DNA of 39,572 nt from Neomegalonema sp. (GCA_022760355.1 JALEGB010000053.1:1-39572), one strand, 5' to 3'; counted from the first letter of the stretch, positions 16,207-26,577 are shown. The notes: generated by a model not told the origin, from the letters alone. Numbers and translations: made by a program.

Positions 16207-16875
16207 TCAGTCTAGAACCTCCCATTCCGTGAATTCGCCATTATCCAGATGCAGTCGCGGCATGCGCGAATATCGAACCAGCTCAACATCGTGGGTTGCG
16301 ATCAGGACCGTGCGTCGTTGCTGCTGCATTTCATACAGAAGCCCCATGATGCGGGCGCCCATATCCGGGTCGACGCTGCCCGTAGGCTCATCCGCCAGGA
16401 TCAGTTCCGGCGCGGTGACCATCGCCCGCGCGATGGCGACGCATTGTTTCTCGCCGCCCGAGAGCGCCGTGGGCCGTTCGGACAGTTTGTCGCTGAGATT
16501 AACCCAGTCCAACATTTCCAAAACGATCCGGCGATATTCGGCTTCGCGTCGGCCGGCGACCATGAGCGGCAGCGCTGCATTTTCGAACACGGTCAGGTGA
16601 TCAAGCAGGCGAAAATTCTGGAAGACGACGCCGATTTTACGTCGCAGGATAGCGATTTGATCACGGGTGACACGGCTGGCGTCGCGCCCAAGTATGCGGG
16701 CGCGGCCGCTTGAAGGGCGTTGCGCGAAGTACAGCAGTTTAAGCAGCGATGATTTTCCCGCGCCGGAATGGCCGGTCAGGAAGGTCAAGCTGCCTGGCTC
16801 CAAGGTTAGAGTAATGTTTTTTAGCGCCGTTTCGCCTTTCGGATAGCGCAATCCGACATTGTCCAGCTCAATCAT
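16207..16875 (-). CDS. ftsE: Cell division ATP-binding protein FtsE
   Basis: A 222-residue ABC ATPase. Walker A is [14 protein letters not shown] (about residues 35-48), the Q-loop is [17 protein letters not shown], the signature is [15 protein letters not shown] (138-152) and Walker B is [14 protein letters not shown]. The FtsE-typical [16 protein letters not shown] segment separates it from LolD and MacB relatives. It drives FtsX, which transmits ATP hydrolysis to murein hydrolase activators at the septum. It is divergent from the zinc-ribbon gene, with about 190 bp between them for promoters. Confidence 0.95.
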   Translation of the reverse strand: MIELDNVGLRYPKGETALKNITLTLEPGSLTFLTGHSGAGKSSLLKLLYFAQRPSSGRARILGRDASRVTRDQIAILRRKIGVVFQNFRLLDHLTVFENAALPLMVAGRREAEYRRIVLEMLDWVNLSDKLSERPTALSGGEKQCVAIARAMVTAPELILADEPTGSVDPDMGARIMGLLYEMQQQRRTVLIATHDVELVRYSRMPRLHLDNGEFTEWEVLD

Positions 16876-17068
16876 CGCCGCCCATCTTTCGCAGCTGTCC
16901 GGCGTAAGCCGGTGATGCGATTATTTGTCACGGTAGCTCGGCTTTTCACCGACCATGTTACAGAAAACTGCGCGTCGCTTGCTCAGCCTTCGGCGTTCGG
17001 CTACTGTCGGCTGGAATGGTATCCATGGCGTTACCGTTACTTATTCTTTGCTAAATCGTTTGGATGCA

Positions 17069-18175
17069 ATGCTCGTTACATGTCCGGAATGCGCGACCCG
17101 ATATGAGGTCGATGACAGCGCGTTCAGCGCCGGTGGGCGCGCAGTGCGCTGCAACCATTGCGGGTGCGAATGGTACCAAATCGGACCATCCGCAACCGGT
17201 GCGAGCGCTCCGCCGCCAGCTGCGGACGGGGAGCTGCAGCCAAGCACGAATCTGACAAAGCTCGCTCCGCCGACTCCAGAGAAGCCAATGGCGGAAAGCT
17301 TGGCGGCGGAGGACCCTGATTCCACCGCGCAAATGTCGGCGGACGACGCGAACGCTTATCGGCGCGACGTGCGTGATCGCCGTGCGCGACGCCTTGGGGC
17401 GGGGACGCCTGAGGGCGATCCGCGGGCGGCGACTTCAGCTGTTCAGCGGCGGCGTTCGGCCGTCGCGCGCTCAAGTTCGGATCGGCTGGTGGGCCGGCGC
17501 GGCGCGGCGGCGGACACCGCGGCGAGCATTGATCCAGAGATCCAGCTGCCAACCGTGTTTGACGCGGACGCCGACGCGGCGCGACGTCAGAGCAGCGCGG
17601 CGCAGATAAAGCCAAAGCGATCATCCGGCAAGGCGAGCGGTTTGATTGGCGTGGGGTTGCTCACGGCCGCCGCCGCCTTTGGCGCGGTTGTGTTTTGGGA
17701 AGACGTGGTGAAGCTCACGGCGGATCCCGTCGGACGGCTGCAGGCCGATGCGAGCCGGCCTTCATCGGCAAGGCCTGTCGAAACGGCGGCGACCAAGACG
17801 CCAGGTACGCCGCCTGCGGCGCCGACCACGCGCGAAACCGCGCTCTCGGCCACGGCGGTGTTGCGCACGCCAACGACGCCAGCCGCTGCGGAGCCCGGCG
17901 TTGTGTTTGTCAAATATAAATACGATTTGGTTGAGCGGCCGGAGGGACCGGCGCTCGAGATCTGGGGCGAGGTCGCCAATAACGGGCCCGATGATTCGCC
18001 CAAGCCCGTGATTGAGATCGTCACGCGTGATGCGGACGGCAAGGAGCTGCAGCGTTGGACGGCGCAGCCTGAAGTCGACGTGATCAAAGTCGGCAAGAAG
18101 GTCCGCTTCACCTCTCGGATGATGTATCCGAAAGGTCCGGTGGCGACGGTGGATTTCTCCTTCGTCACAAAGTAA
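17069..18175 (+). CDS. MJ0042-type zinc-ribbon membrane protein
   Basis: A 368-residue protein of unknown function. It begins MLVTCPECATRYEVDDSAFS, a short zinc ribbon with Cys5, Cys8, Cys28 and Cys31, as in the MJ0042 motif. A disordered, Ala/Arg/Asp-rich region (40-185) leads to a single membrane helix (about 190-212, SGLIGVGLLTAAAAFGAVVF). An extracytoplasmic beta-rich domain resembling DUF3426 occupies the end (KYKYDLVERPEGPALEIWGE). The ATG at 17069 is preferred because the ribbon starts at once; an upstream in-frame extension to 16955 has no domain. I recall such proteins beside ftsEX in related genomes, which suggests an envelope role. This is inference. Confidence 0.82.
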   Translation: MLVTCPECATRYEVDDSAFSAGGRAVRCNHCGCEWYQIGPSATGASAPPPAADGELQPSTNLTKLAPPTPEKPMAESLAAEDPDSTAQMSADDANAYRRDVRDRRARRLGAGTPEGDPRAATSAVQRRRSAVARSSSDRLVGRRGAAADTAASIDPEIQLPTVFDADADAARRQSSAAQIKPKRSSGKASGLIGVGLLTAAAAFGAVVFWEDVVKLTADPVGRLQADASRPSSARPVETAATKTPGTPPAAPTTRETALSATAVLRTPTTPAAAEPGVVFVKYKYDLVERPEGPALEIWGEVANNGPDDSPKPVIEIVTRDADGKELQRWTAQPEVDVIKVGKKVRFTSRMMYPKGPVATVDFSFVTK

Positions 18176-18257
18176 GTCCAGCCGCCGCAGTAAGCGGCGC
18201 TTGGAGCGTCCCGCCGATATGCGTTAAGAAAGCGCAAATATCGGAGGGATGGGCGCG

Positions 18258-20261
18258 ATGCGTGCGGGTAAGATTTTCATCAGCTATCGGCGACAGGATT
18301 CGCAGGATCTGACGGGCCGGATCAAGGACTGGCTCGCCAACCGGTTCGGCGACGATAATATTTTCCTGGATGTCGCGATGCCTGGCGGGGTCGATTTCGT
18401 CGCGACGTTGGAGGAACGGCTGCAACGCAGCGATGTCCTCGTCGCCGTGATTGGCGAGCGCTGGGCGGACGCTGTGCATCACACGACCGGTGAGCGGCGA
18501 TTGTTCGATCCCGAAGATCTCGTGCGGCGTGAGATCGAGCATGCTTTGCAGCGCGGTATTCCGATCTTTCCCGTATTGATCAATCGCGCGCAGTTTCCGT
18601 CGGCGGCGGATCTGCCGGATAGCATGCTGCCCTTTCTGCGCATGAACGCAAAGCCGGTCACGCATGAGAATTTCGAAGCTGAGATTGCGCGGGTCATCGC
18701 GGATATTGAGCAGGCGTTCGCGCGTGCGGATCTCACCATTTCGGACAAGGCGGCGCGGCGTTGGTCCGAGGCTGAAGAAATTGAAGCCTGGCGTTTCGTC
18801 GGTGAGCGTAAACGGGGGGCCGAGGTCCGAGAGCATCTTGAGCGTTTCCCTGGCGGGGCGACGGAGCGTATGGCGCGGGTGCTTCTGGACGATCTGGAGT
18901 GGGAACGTGCGCAGGCGTTAAACACCCAAGCAGGGTATGAGGCTTTTCTGGCGGAGTTTGGCGGCGGTGCGCACGCCGCAGCAGCGCGTGCGAGATCGGC
19001 TCAGCTTGAGGAACAGGCGCGCCAGGCGCAGGTGGAGGCGGCCGAGCGCGCGCGTCGGGCGCGGGAGGATGAGGCCGAGCGTGCGCGTCGAGATCAGGAA
19101 CGTCAAGCAAAAGAGATCGCGCGTCGCGAAGCCGCAGAAGCGGGCTGGGATAAGCTGAAAAACTCTCACGACGTTGAAGGCCTGCGGGAGCTCGCGGTTC
19201 AATATCGCGAGTATCCGGTCGCGAAGGCCGCCGAAGAGCGGATCTTCGAGATTAAGTCAATTCAGAGACGCCGCATCGTATTGGGAGCGTTGGGGGCTAC
19301 TTTTGTACTTGGTGGCGGAGCTGCAGCGATAGTCTTTAGACGGAGAATTGCTCTTAAGTTTGCGGATACGTCCATTCGAACTTTCCATGGCGACGGCGCA
19401 TTTGGGCTAGCATCGGCCGCTTTCCTACCTGATGGCGAGCATGTACTGATTGGGGGCTCTTATGAATTGGTGTTGTGGAATGCGCTGACCGGAAAACGTG
19501 TGCGCAAATTCGGCGCAAAGGTTAAGAACGGCGAAGGCCGAATCTGGTCGGTATCTATATCTTCTGACGGCCGCAAAGCGCTAACTGGGCGCATGGATAG
19601 TGATTTCGTGCTTTGGGACGTTGGTACTGGCGAAGCGCTTTATACCTTGAGAGGGCGCAAGTTTGGCGCTATCGCCACGGCGATGGTGCCGGGGCTGGGC
19701 GGCAGCTTGGGGATATCCGGAGGGGACGGAGGCTTCCTCAAAGTATGGAATCTAGAGACCGGTCAACTTATTCGGACCTTCGGCAAGGCCGGTCGAGGTA
19801 TAGGTTCTATTTCAGTTTCCGCGGACGGGCGGCAGCTACTCGATAATGGCGGAAACACAGGGCTGCGGCTTTGGGACATCGCCAGTGGACGCTTGATTAG
19901 ATCATTCAAACAAAAAACAGGAGCATTTGCTTCGATCGCGATTACACCAGACGGTGCGAAAGCGATCGTCGGCAGCTCTAAATCTCATTTAAAGCTGTTG
20001 GATCTAGCGAGCGGTCGAGAGGTCTGGTCAATAGCTGCGCATGATGGGCAAGTGTATGGCGTCGCCGTGTCGCCGGATGGACGCCGAGCGCTTTCAGCTG
20101 GGATGGATGGGCTCGCAAAGCTTTGGGATCTTGCTGACGGGCGTGAGCTCGCGGTTTTCGAAGGTCATAGCCGCGGCGTTACCTCTGTCGCCTTTTCCCC
20201 AAACGGCAAATACGCAATTACGACAAGTGACGACGACACGGCGAAACTTTGGGCGATATAG
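18258..20261 (+). CDS. TIR-domain protein with coiled coil, TM helix and WD40 propeller
   Basis: A 667-residue multidomain protein. Residues 4-155 are a TIR domain (GKIFISYRRQDSQDLTGRIK, FLDVAMPGGVDF, SDVLVAVIGERW). The position of the catalytic NADase glutamate is filled by Glu92 in VRREIEHAL. Residues about 172-250 and 300-335 carry degenerate helical repeats (EAYEAFLAEF-like, WDKLKNSHDVEGLRELAVQY), split by an Arg/Glu/Ala coiled coil (251-300). A membrane helix follows (about 338-360, VLGALGATFVLGGGAAAIVF). Seven WD40 repeats fill 373-667 (VSPDGRRALSAGMDGLAKLWD and others), enough for one closed propeller. The ATG at 18258 has GGAGG ten bases upstream; an ATG at 18249 is too close to it. 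The 3' half is clearly lower in GC. It could be a stress or phage sensor whose output is NAD+ cleavage, but no partner gene is adjacent. Confidence 0.9.
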   Translation: MRAGKIFISYRRQDSQDLTGRIKDWLANRFGDDNIFLDVAMPGGVDFVATLEERLQRSDVLVAVIGERWADAVHHTTGERRLFDPEDLVRREIEHALQRGIPIFPVLINRAQFPSAADLPDSMLPFLRMNAKPVTHENFEAEIARVIADIEQAFARADLTISDKAARRWSEAEEIEAWRFVGERKRGAEVREHLERFPGGATERMARVLLDDLEWERAQALNTQAGYEAFLAEFGGGAHAAAARARSAQLEEQARQAQVEAAERARRAREDEAERARRDQERQAKEIARREAAEAGWDKLKNSHDVEGLRELAVQYREYPVAKAAEERIFEIKSIQRRRIVLGALGATFVLGGGAAAIVFRRRIALKFADTSIRTFHGDGAFGLASAAFLPDGEHVLIGGSYELVLWNALTGKRVRKFGAKVKNGEGRIWSVSISSDGRKALTGRMDSDFVLWDVGTGEALYTLRGRKFGAIATAMVPGLGGSLGISGGDGGFLKVWNLETGQLIRTFGKAGRGIGSISVSADGRQLLDNGGNTGLRLWDIASGRLIRSFKQKTGAFASIAITPDGAKAIVGSSKSHLKLLDLASGREVWSIAAHDGQVYGVAVSPDGRRALSAGMDGLAKLWDLADGRELAVFEGHSRGVTSVAFSPNGKYAITTSDDDTAKLWAI

Positions 20262-20276
20262 TGCGCTCATTGTAAA

Positions 20277-20311
20277 GTTATCCCGGATCGGTTGCCGACG
20301 CCCGGGATAAC
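20277..20311. terminator. Hairpin between convergent TIR-WD40 and infB genes
   Basis: GTTATCCCGG (20277-20286) and CCGGGATAAC (20302-20311) form a perfect 10-bp stem. The loop can itself pair (TCGG/CCGA). It sits in the 64-bp gap between convergent genes and lacks a long T-run on either strand, so it is probably a weak bidirectional terminator. Confidence 0.6.
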
Positions 20312-20325
20312 TCGATGATCTATAC

Positions 20326-22980
20326 CTACAGCGTCCGAGTGATTTCTTCGGTCTCGAAGATCTCGATCACATCGTCGGCGCGGATGTCTTCGTATTTCTC
20401 GAAGGCCATGCCGCATTCCTGACCCGACGGCACTTCTTTGACTTCGTCCTTGAAGCGCTTCAGCGTTTTCAGCTTGCCGGTGTGAATAACGACGTTGTCG
20501 CGCAGCAGGCGTACGCCAGCCTCGCGGCGAGCGACGCCTTCGGTGACTTCGCAACCCGCGACATTGCCGATGCCGGTGATCTTGAAGACCTGCTTGATCT
20601 TTGCGTAGCCGATAAAGGTCTCGCGGACCTCTGGGCTGAGCAGGCCGGACGCCGCCGCTTTCACATCGTCCACCAGGTCGTAGATCACCGAATAGTAGCG
20701 GATCTCCACGCCTTTTTGGTTTGACGCTTCGCGCGCTGGCGCGTTGGCGCGAACGTTGAAGCCGATGATCGGCGCGCCGGACGCATCCGCCAGGGTGACA
20801 TCCGACTCGGTGATCGCGCCGACGCCATTATGCAGCACGCGAACGCGGACCTCGTCATTGCCGATCTTCTCAAGCGCCTGAACGATCGCCTCGACCGAGC
20901 CCTGCACGTCGGCCTTGATGACCACTGGCAGCTCGGCGACGTCTTCGTCCTTCTTCGCTTGCGCCAGCAGCTGATCGAGCGTGGCGCGCGAGCCTTTCGC
21001 CGCCTGCATCTCTTTCGATTTGCGCTGACGGTACTCCGAAATCTCCCGCGCTTTTGCTTCATCCTCAACCACATTGAGGACGTCGCCAGCCTCAGGCGCG
21101 CCGGTCAGACCCAGCACTTCAACCGGCGCCGAAGGTCCGGCCGCGTCAATCCGCTCGCCCTGATCATTGATCAGCGCGCGAACCTTGCCCCATTCTTCGC
21201 CGACGACGAAGATATCGCCGACTTTCAGCGTGCCGCGCTGAACCAGAACGGTCGCAACCGGGCCGCGGCCCGTATCCAGCTTCGCTTCGACCACCGCGCC
21301 TTCGGCGGGGCGGTCCGCCGCCGCTTTTAGATCAAGCAGCTCGGCTTGAAGCAGAACGTTTTCCAGCAGCGTGTCGAGCCCCGCGCCGGTGACGGCGGAA
21401 ACTTCAACATCGAGCACTTCACCGCCCATGCCTTCGACCTGGATGTCATGCTGCAGCAACTCCACCCGCACTTTTTGCGGATCGGCCGCCGGCTTATCGC
21501 ATTTGTTGATCGCCACGATCATCGGCACGTTCGCCGCCTTCGCGTGGCTGATCGCCTCGATCGTTTGCGGCATCACCGAATCGTCGGCCGCGACCACCAG
21601 AATAACAACGTCGGTCACCTGAGCACCGCGTGCGCGCATCGAGGTGAAGGCGGCGTGGCCCGGCGTGTCGAGGAACGTGACCAGGCCGCCCGAACCGGTT
21701 TGGACCTGATAAGCGCCGATATGCTGGGTAATCCCGCCCGCCTCGCCGGAGACGACGTTTGTCTTGCGCAGCGCGTCGAGCAGCGACGTCTTACCATGGT
21801 CAACGTGCCCCATGATGGTGACGACCGGCGCCCGCGCCTCCAGCTTGTCATCCGGATCATCATCGCGGCTGAGCGCATCTTCGACATCGGCCTCGCTGAC
21901 CCGGCTGACCCGGTGGCCAAACTCGGTGACGATCAGCTCGGCGGTGTCCTGGTCGATGGTGTCGTTGATCCGCACCATCAGGCCCATTTTCATCAACGCT
22001 TTGACAACGTCGCCCCCGCGTTCCGTCATACGGTTTGCGAGTTCGGCGACGGTGATCGCCTCTGGGATGACCACGTCGCGATACACTTTTGCCGGCCGGT
22101 CGTTCGATTGCGCGCCGCCGGATTTCCGCTTCTCGCGCTGAATGCGCCGGCGCATCGCCGCTTCTGAACGTTGACGGCCGCCCTCAGCATCGCCGCGCAG
22201 CGCATCGCCAATGGTGAGCTTCGACGAACGACGCCGGTCTTCGGTCCGGTTGCGCGTTGTCGGTTTTTTCGGCGGCTCCGCGGGGCGCAACGCTGGGCGG
22301 GCCGGTGCGGCCGCTGACGGACGCTGCTCGCCGCCGGAATTTTGCGGGCGTGCGCCTGCCGGGCGTGGGCCGGCGTTCGGCGCCGCCCCGCCGGCGCGCG
22401 CAGCTGGCCGCGCCGCTTGCGGCTGTGAATTCGTTTCCGGCGCAGGCGCTTCGCGCTTCGGGGCGGCTTCCGCCGCCGCCTTCGCCGCCGCTTCCTCAGC
22501 AGCGCGTTGCGCGGCTTCTTCCTCAGCGCGCTTCTCATCGGCGATGCGTCGCGCGGCTTCCTCCGCCTCGCGCCGTTTGCGCGCTTCTTCTTCGGCCTTG
22601 CGCTTGGCTTCTTCCTCGGCCCGACGTTTTGCTTCTTCGATTGCGCGTTTCTTCCGCTCAATCTCAGCAATCTTCGCCGCTTCGAGCGCGCGCAACCGGC
22701 GCTGCGTCTCGTCCTCGGACAGGCCAGCTTTACGCGCGGCGCGCTTCAGCGGATCCATTTCCTTCTGGCCGGGGCCGCCCGCATCGCCATCCGCCTTCGG
22801 CTTATTGATGACTTTCTTCTGGTTCTTGCGCACGACAAGAACCTGCTTTGACCGGTTGGAGTTCGACGATCCTTGGCGCGGACGGCCGGACTCGGACCCG
22901 CCGCCGCCGCGCAAGCTCAATGTCTTAGAGCCCTGCCCGCCGCCGCTGCGTCGCCGATCGCCCGTGTCTCTTTCGCTCAT
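20326..22980 (-). CDS. infB: Translation initiation factor IF-2
   Basis: An 884-residue GTPase that delivers initiator fMet-tRNA to the 30S subunit. The N-terminal third (1-300) is the charged, repetitive region typical of proteobacterial IF-2, with long Glu/Ala/Arg/Lys helices. G-domain motifs are G1 [14 protein letters not shown] (about residue 391), G3 [15 protein letters not shown] and G4 NKCDKP. The C-terminal domains are complete ([34 protein letters not shown]). It is the last gene of a rimP-nusA-ylxR-infB run. The rbfA-truB-rpsO genes that usually follow are absent; instead a convergent TIR-WD40 gene lies next to it. Confidence 0.98.
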   Translation of the reverse strand: MSERDTGDRRRSGGGQGSKTLSLRGGGGSESGRPRQGSSNSNRSKQVLVVRKNQKKVINKPKADGDAGGPGQKEMDPLKRAARKAGLSEDETQRRLRALEAAKIAEIERKKRAIEEAKRRAEEEAKRKAEEEARKRREAEEAARRIADEKRAEEEAAQRAAEEAAAKAAAEAAPKREAPAPETNSQPQAARPAARAGGAAPNAGPRPAGARPQNSGGEQRPSAAAPARPALRPAEPPKKPTTRNRTEDRRRSSKLTIGDALRGDAEGGRQRSEAAMRRRIQREKRKSGGAQSNDRPAKVYRDVVIPEAITVAELANRMTERGGDVVKALMKMGLMVRINDTIDQDTAELIVTEFGHRVSRVSEADVEDALSRDDDPDDKLEARAPVVTIMGHVDHGKTSLLDALRKTNVVSGEAGGITQHIGAYQVQTGSGGLVTFLDTPGHAAFTSMRARGAQVTDVVILVVAADDSVMPQTIEAISHAKAANVPMIVAINKCDKPAADPQKVRVELLQHDIQVEGMGGEVLDVEVSAVTGAGLDTLLENVLLQAELLDLKAAADRPAEGAVVEAKLDTGRGPVATVLVQRGTLKVGDIFVVGEEWGKVRALINDQGERIDAAGPSAPVEVLGLTGAPEAGDVLNVVEDEAKAREISEYRQRKSKEMQAAKGSRATLDQLLAQAKKDEDVAELPVVIKADVQGSVEAIVQALEKIGNDEVRVRVLHNGVGAITESDVTLADASGAPIIGFNVRANAPAREASNQKGVEIRYYSVIYDLVDDVKAAASGLLSPEVRETFIGYAKIKQVFKITGIGNVAGCEVTEGVARREAGVRLLRDNVVIHTGKLKTLKRFKDEVKEVPSGQECGMAFEKYEDIRADDVIEIFETEEITRTL

Positions 22981-23134
22981 ATAACGTCTGCTCCTGATCG
23001 TTCTCGATCGAATTGCGCCAGCCGTCCCTTGCGCAGGACAGCTTTGGCATAAGTATGCTTAACGCGCTGACAATATGCGCCGTCGATCCCCACGCCGAGC
23101 CTGTATAGGCCAGCCCGACGCCAGCCGCTTTGAC

Positions 23135-23749
23135 TTATGTCGACGCGACGGCGCGCACCCCTTCAAGTCGCGATGCTTCCCGAATGGCGCGATCGGCTAT
23201 GCCGCCGGCCATCAGGACGGCATGTATGACATAAGGCCGACCAAAGGCCAAACCCAATTCTTCTTTTTTCAGCACATCAATTACGGGCAAATCGTCCGCC
23301 AACCGCCGAATTTTGCGCCGACCGTCTTCTGAGCCGTCAGAAGCTTGCAATAGGGCCTCCGGCGGCGCTCCGCCGTTGCCGCGCATCAACGCTTCGCGGG
23401 CTTTCTCATAGCCTGCAACCGCCAAGCCTGCTTTGCGGCAAAGCGCTAAAGACTGGATAAGTCTCTGCAGCAATAACGTCTCCGTCCGCTCGAGCAAGTC
23501 CGCCGGCGCTGTGGCTGGCCCCTTTATGCTGCGGGCGAACGCGTTTCGTTTCACGGCCAGGGTTAAGGCGGCGCGATCGGCTTTCACCCATACGCCGCGA
23601 CCGGGCAGCTTTTCCGCGAGATCCGGCGTCGCCACCCCTTCCGGAGAGATGACAAACCGAATCAGTTGCGCCGTCTCGGACGTCTCGCCGGTCGCCGCGC
23701 AGCGCCGTTCCGGCGCCTCGCGCTCTTTCGGCCGTCCGCCCCTGGTCAT
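23135..23749 (-). CDS. ylxR: YlxR/L7Ae-like RNA-binding protein
   Basis: A 204-residue protein with an N-terminal YlxR domain (DUF448; PERRCAATGETSETAQLIRF, PDLAEKLPGRGVWV). A C-terminal L7Ae-like domain (about 100-200, LALCRKAGLAVAGYEKAREA) follows. This two-domain form between nusA and infB is the standard alphaproteobacterial arrangement. It is thought to bind RNA in connection with transcription-translation coupling; the molecular role is poorly known. GAGG precedes the ATG by five bases. It starts 38 bp after nusA and is followed by a 154-bp gap before infB in which I see no gene. Confidence 0.93.
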   Translation of the reverse strand: MTRGGRPKEREAPERRCAATGETSETAQLIRFVISPEGVATPDLAEKLPGRGVWVKADRAALTLAVKRNAFARSIKGPATAPADLLERTETLLLQRLIQSLALCRKAGLAVAGYEKAREALMRGNGGAPPEALLQASDGSEDGRRKIRRLADDLPVIDVLKKEELGLAFGRPYVIHAVLMAGGIADRAIREASRLEGVRAVAST

Positions 23750-23787
23750 ATTCGCCTCATCTGCCCATTGATGGCGCGAGAACGCTG

Positions 23788-25581
23788 TTAAGCTTTCTCA
23801 TCGCCCTCGATTTTCGCCCGCTCCGCTTCGGTCTCCGCAAGCAGGGCGTCCAGCTCTTCAGGACTCAGCTTCGAGAGGTCGGACATATCGACTTCGACAC
23901 TGGCGTCATCATCCGCGGCGCTGTCTGGCTCTGCTTCGGCGGCTTGCGCGTCCGCGTCGCCCTCGTCCGCCGCCTCGGCTTCTTCCGTCTCTTCTTCTTC
24001 ATTGATCAGATCGATCAACGCGTCAGGATCAACCATGCCTAAGGCGACCCGCGCCGACATAATCAAGTTTTGCGCTTCCGCCAGGGTGATGTCGAACCGC
24101 TCCAACACGCCATCATCTTTGATGCGCTTGCCGTCCGGCCCCTCCGAGTAGCCTCCCGCCAGTTCCCAGTCCGCCATTGTTGCGAACTCATCCAGCGTTT
24201 TAACCCCGTCGGCCACCAGCGCCGCGACCATCTGCGGGGTCAGGCCGTTAAAGTGGATCAGGGCTTCCTCCGCGCCCGCTTTGCGCGCAGCTTCCAACAG
24301 GCGTTGCGCGGCCTCCTCCAAGCTTTCGCGCGCCCGGGCCTGCAGCTCTTCGGCGGTCGTCTGGTCAAAACCATCGATTGCGGTCAGCTCGTCGATGTCG
24401 ACATAGGCGACTTCCTCCAAAGACGCGAAGCCTTCGGAAACAAGGAGCTGCGCGACCATCTCGTCGACATTCAGCGCCCGAACAAACGCCTGAGTCCGCT
24501 CCGCAAACTCGCGCTGACGCCGCTCCGATTCATCGGCCTCCGTCATGATGTCGATGTCCCAGCCGGTGAGCTGCGACGCGAGGCGCACATTCTGGCCGCG
24601 GCGGCCGATCGCGAGCGAGAGTTGGTCATCCGGGACGACGACTTCAATACGTTGGGCGTCCTCATCGAGGACGACCTTCACCACTTCCGCCGGCTGAAGC
24701 GCGTTGACGATAAAGGTCGCGGCATCCTCAGACCACGGGATGATGTCGATCTTTTCGCCCTGCAGCTCATTCACAACCGCCTGCACGCGGCTGCCGCGCA
24801 TGCCAACGCAAGCGCCAACCGGATCGATTGAGCCGTCATACGAAATCACGGCGATTTTCGCCCGGCTGCCTGGATCGCGCGCCACCGCTTTGACCTCGAT
24901 GATCCCTTCATAAATTTCAGGGACTTCTTGCTCAAACAGCTTCGCCATGAACTCGGGCGCGGTGCGGCTCAGGAAGATCTGCGGTCCGCGCTGTTCCGAA
25001 CGCACGTCGCGGATCAGCGCGCGGACGCGATCGCCCGCCCGGAAAGGTTCGCGCGGAATTTGCTGGTCGCGGCGCATCATCGCTTCGCCGCGGCCGACGT
25101 CGACAACGACGTTGCCATACTCGACGCGCTTGACCAGCCCGTTGTGAATGCCGCCGACCTTGTCCTTGAATTCGTCAAACTGTTTGGCGCGCTCGGCCTC
25201 GCGCACCTTCTGCAGGATCACCTGCTTCGCTGTTTGGGCGGCGATCCGGCCAAACTCAAGCGGGGGCAGCTGGTCGCTTACTTCGCCGCCAATCTCGCCC
25301 TCATAATCATATTGCGCTTTCGCGTCCTCGGGCAGGATTTCGGTGAAGTTGTTCTCGATTTCCTCCACGACCGTGCGAACCCGGCGTAGATGAGCCTCGC
25401 CGGTCTTTCGATCCAGCTGAACGCGGATGTCATATTCCGCGCCATAGCGTGAACGGGCGGCTTTCTGGATCGCTTCCTCCAGCGCGCCGATCACGATGTC
25501 GCGGTCGATTTGCTTCTCCGCCGCGACCGCATATGCGATCTGGAGAAGCTCCAGTTTGTTGGCGCTGACTGCTCCGGCCAT
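23788..25581 (-). CDS. nusA: Transcription termination/antitermination protein NusA
   Basis: A 597-residue RNA polymerase-binding factor. The N-terminal domain (1-125) begins [20 protein letters not shown]. It is followed by the S1 domain (about 135-200), the KH domains ([20 protein letters not shown] and [20 protein letters not shown]), and two acidic helix-hairpin-helix repeats (around 365-430 and 440-515). The end is a strongly acidic Glu/Asp/Ala tail of about 75 residues. The ATG at 25581 has AGGAG eight bases upstream and matches the family N-terminus. The longer frame reaching 25716 overlaps rimP and is not real. The start is one base after the rimP stop, so the two are coupled. Confidence 0.97.
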   Translation of the reverse strand: MAGAVSANKLELLQIAYAVAAEKQIDRDIVIGALEEAIQKAARSRYGAEYDIRVQLDRKTGEAHLRRVRTVVEEIENNFTEILPEDAKAQYDYEGEIGGEVSDQLPPLEFGRIAAQTAKQVILQKVREAERAKQFDEFKDKVGGIHNGLVKRVEYGNVVVDVGRGEAMMRRDQQIPREPFRAGDRVRALIRDVRSEQRGPQIFLSRTAPEFMAKLFEQEVPEIYEGIIEVKAVARDPGSRAKIAVISYDGSIDPVGACVGMRGSRVQAVVNELQGEKIDIIPWSEDAATFIVNALQPAEVVKVVLDEDAQRIEVVVPDDQLSLAIGRRGQNVRLASQLTGWDIDIMTEADESERRQREFAERTQAFVRALNVDEMVAQLLVSEGFASLEEVAYVDIDELTAIDGFDQTTAEELQARARESLEEAAQRLLEAARKAGAEEALIHFNGLTPQMVAALVADGVKTLDEFATMADWELAGGYSEGPDGKRIKDDGVLERFDITLAEAQNLIMSARVALGMVDPDALIDLINEEEETEEAEAADEGDADAQAAEAEPDSAADDDASVEVDMSDLSKLSPEELDALLAETEAERAKIEGDEKA

Positions 25582-25582
25582 C

Positions 25583-26332
25583 TTAGCTCTCCTTCTTGGC
25601 GGCCGGCCGATCGGTTTCGGCCGCGTCATCCGAAGTTGGCGCGCTCGCCTCCTCCGCGGTTGGGGTGTTTTGCTGCTCGTTCTCAATCGCCGCCGCACGG
25701 GCGGCCTCTTCATCAATCTCGGCCGTTTCAGCGTCAGGCGCGTCGGCTTCTTCGAGATCGACCTCAGCGCCGTCGGCGAAGGCGCCGCCGCCTTTCAAGC
25801 TTTCGGCGATCAGCGCGTCCGTTAACATCAGCTTGGCGTCGCCAAGCTCGGCTGCTGGGAGTTTGGCGACGCCAGCATCGGAGGTTTCCACCAGAATAAC
25901 GGCCGCGCCGGCCTCTTCTTCGACACCCTGCAGCAATCCACGAAAGCGCTTGCGGCCGTCGACGGCGTCGCGCAGCTCAAGTTTCGCTTCGTAGCCGCGC
26001 CAGCGATCAAAATCGCTGACCCGCGTCAGCGGTCGATCAATTCCCGGGCTCGACACTTCGAGCACATATTCGCCGTCAATCGGATCTTCGACATCAAGCG
26101 TTGCGGACAGCGCCCGCGAAAGATCGGCGCAATCTTCAACCTCCATGCGCCCGTCGGGGCGCTCGGCCATGATCTGCAAGGTCGGCCGGCCGCCGCCGCC
26201 CATCAGGCGCAACCGCACCAGACGGAAGCCCATCCCCTCGATGACGGGGGTGACAACGCCAACCAATTTCTCATCCATGGGCGTTTTGGCCAGAAGCCGG
26301 CGCAATACGCCGCCAGAGACGCCTTCGCTCAC
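25583..26332 (-). CDS. rimP: Ribosome maturation factor RimP
   Basis: A 249-residue 30S assembly factor. The core shows the RimP signature: GMGFRLVRLRLMGGGGRPTL, QIMAERPDGRMEVEDCADLS, DPIDGEYVLEVSSPGIDRPL, and a C-terminal SH3-like domain (FRGLLQGVEEEAGAAVILVE). It then carries an acidic, Ala/Glu-rich extension of about 70 residues, longer than most RimP proteins. The start was set at a GTG (26330-26332) because TGGAG lies seven bases upstream. The ATG at 26278 lacks a ribosome site, and an in-frame start at 26398 would add 22 residues. It is the first gene of the operon, beyond a strong terminator. Confidence 0.93.
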   Translation of the reverse strand: MSEGVSGGVLRRLLAKTPMDEKLVGVVTPVIEGMGFRLVRLRLMGGGGRPTLQIMAERPDGRMEVEDCADLSRALSATLDVEDPIDGEYVLEVSSPGIDRPLTRVSDFDRWRGYEAKLELRDAVDGRKRFRGLLQGVEEEAGAAVILVETSDAGVAKLPAAELGDAKLMLTDALIAESLKGGGAFADGAEVDLEEADAPDAETAEIDEEAARAAAIENEQQNTPTAEEASAPTSDDAAETDRPAAKKES

Positions 26333-26431
26333 AATCTTGCTCCATCCACCGATGAATAATTCGGCGCGTAGCCCAATCGTTCCCAGCCGCGTCGCCAATT
26401 CGGCGCGCGCTCCATTCTGATCCGATGGGCG

Positions 26432-26463
26432 AAAAACAAAAAAGCGGACCTGAGCGGCCCGCT
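26432..26463 (-). terminator. Intrinsic terminator upstream of the rimP operon
   Basis: Reading the minus strand, AGCGGGCC (26463-26456) pairs with GGTCCGCT (26450-26443), one G-T wobble and a 5-base loop, followed by TTTTTTGTTTTT (26442-26431). It terminates the LysR transcript before rimP. It therefore shows that rimP needs its own promoter in the roughly 100 bp that follow. Confidence 0.88.
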
Positions 26464-26577
26464 TCTCACGATGGTCGGCTGCTATTTTCGTCTACAGCGC
26501 CGCTCTGGTGGATATATAGCAATGATCGCCGTCCAGTGCAAGCCGTTCGCGGGATTGTGGGCGGCTTGCGCTGGCGA

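Noticed and set aside
21346-22167. 273-codon plus-strand frame inside infB
   Set aside because: It is antisense to the IF-2 G domain with conserved G1, G3 and G4 motifs; no independent evidence for a gene.
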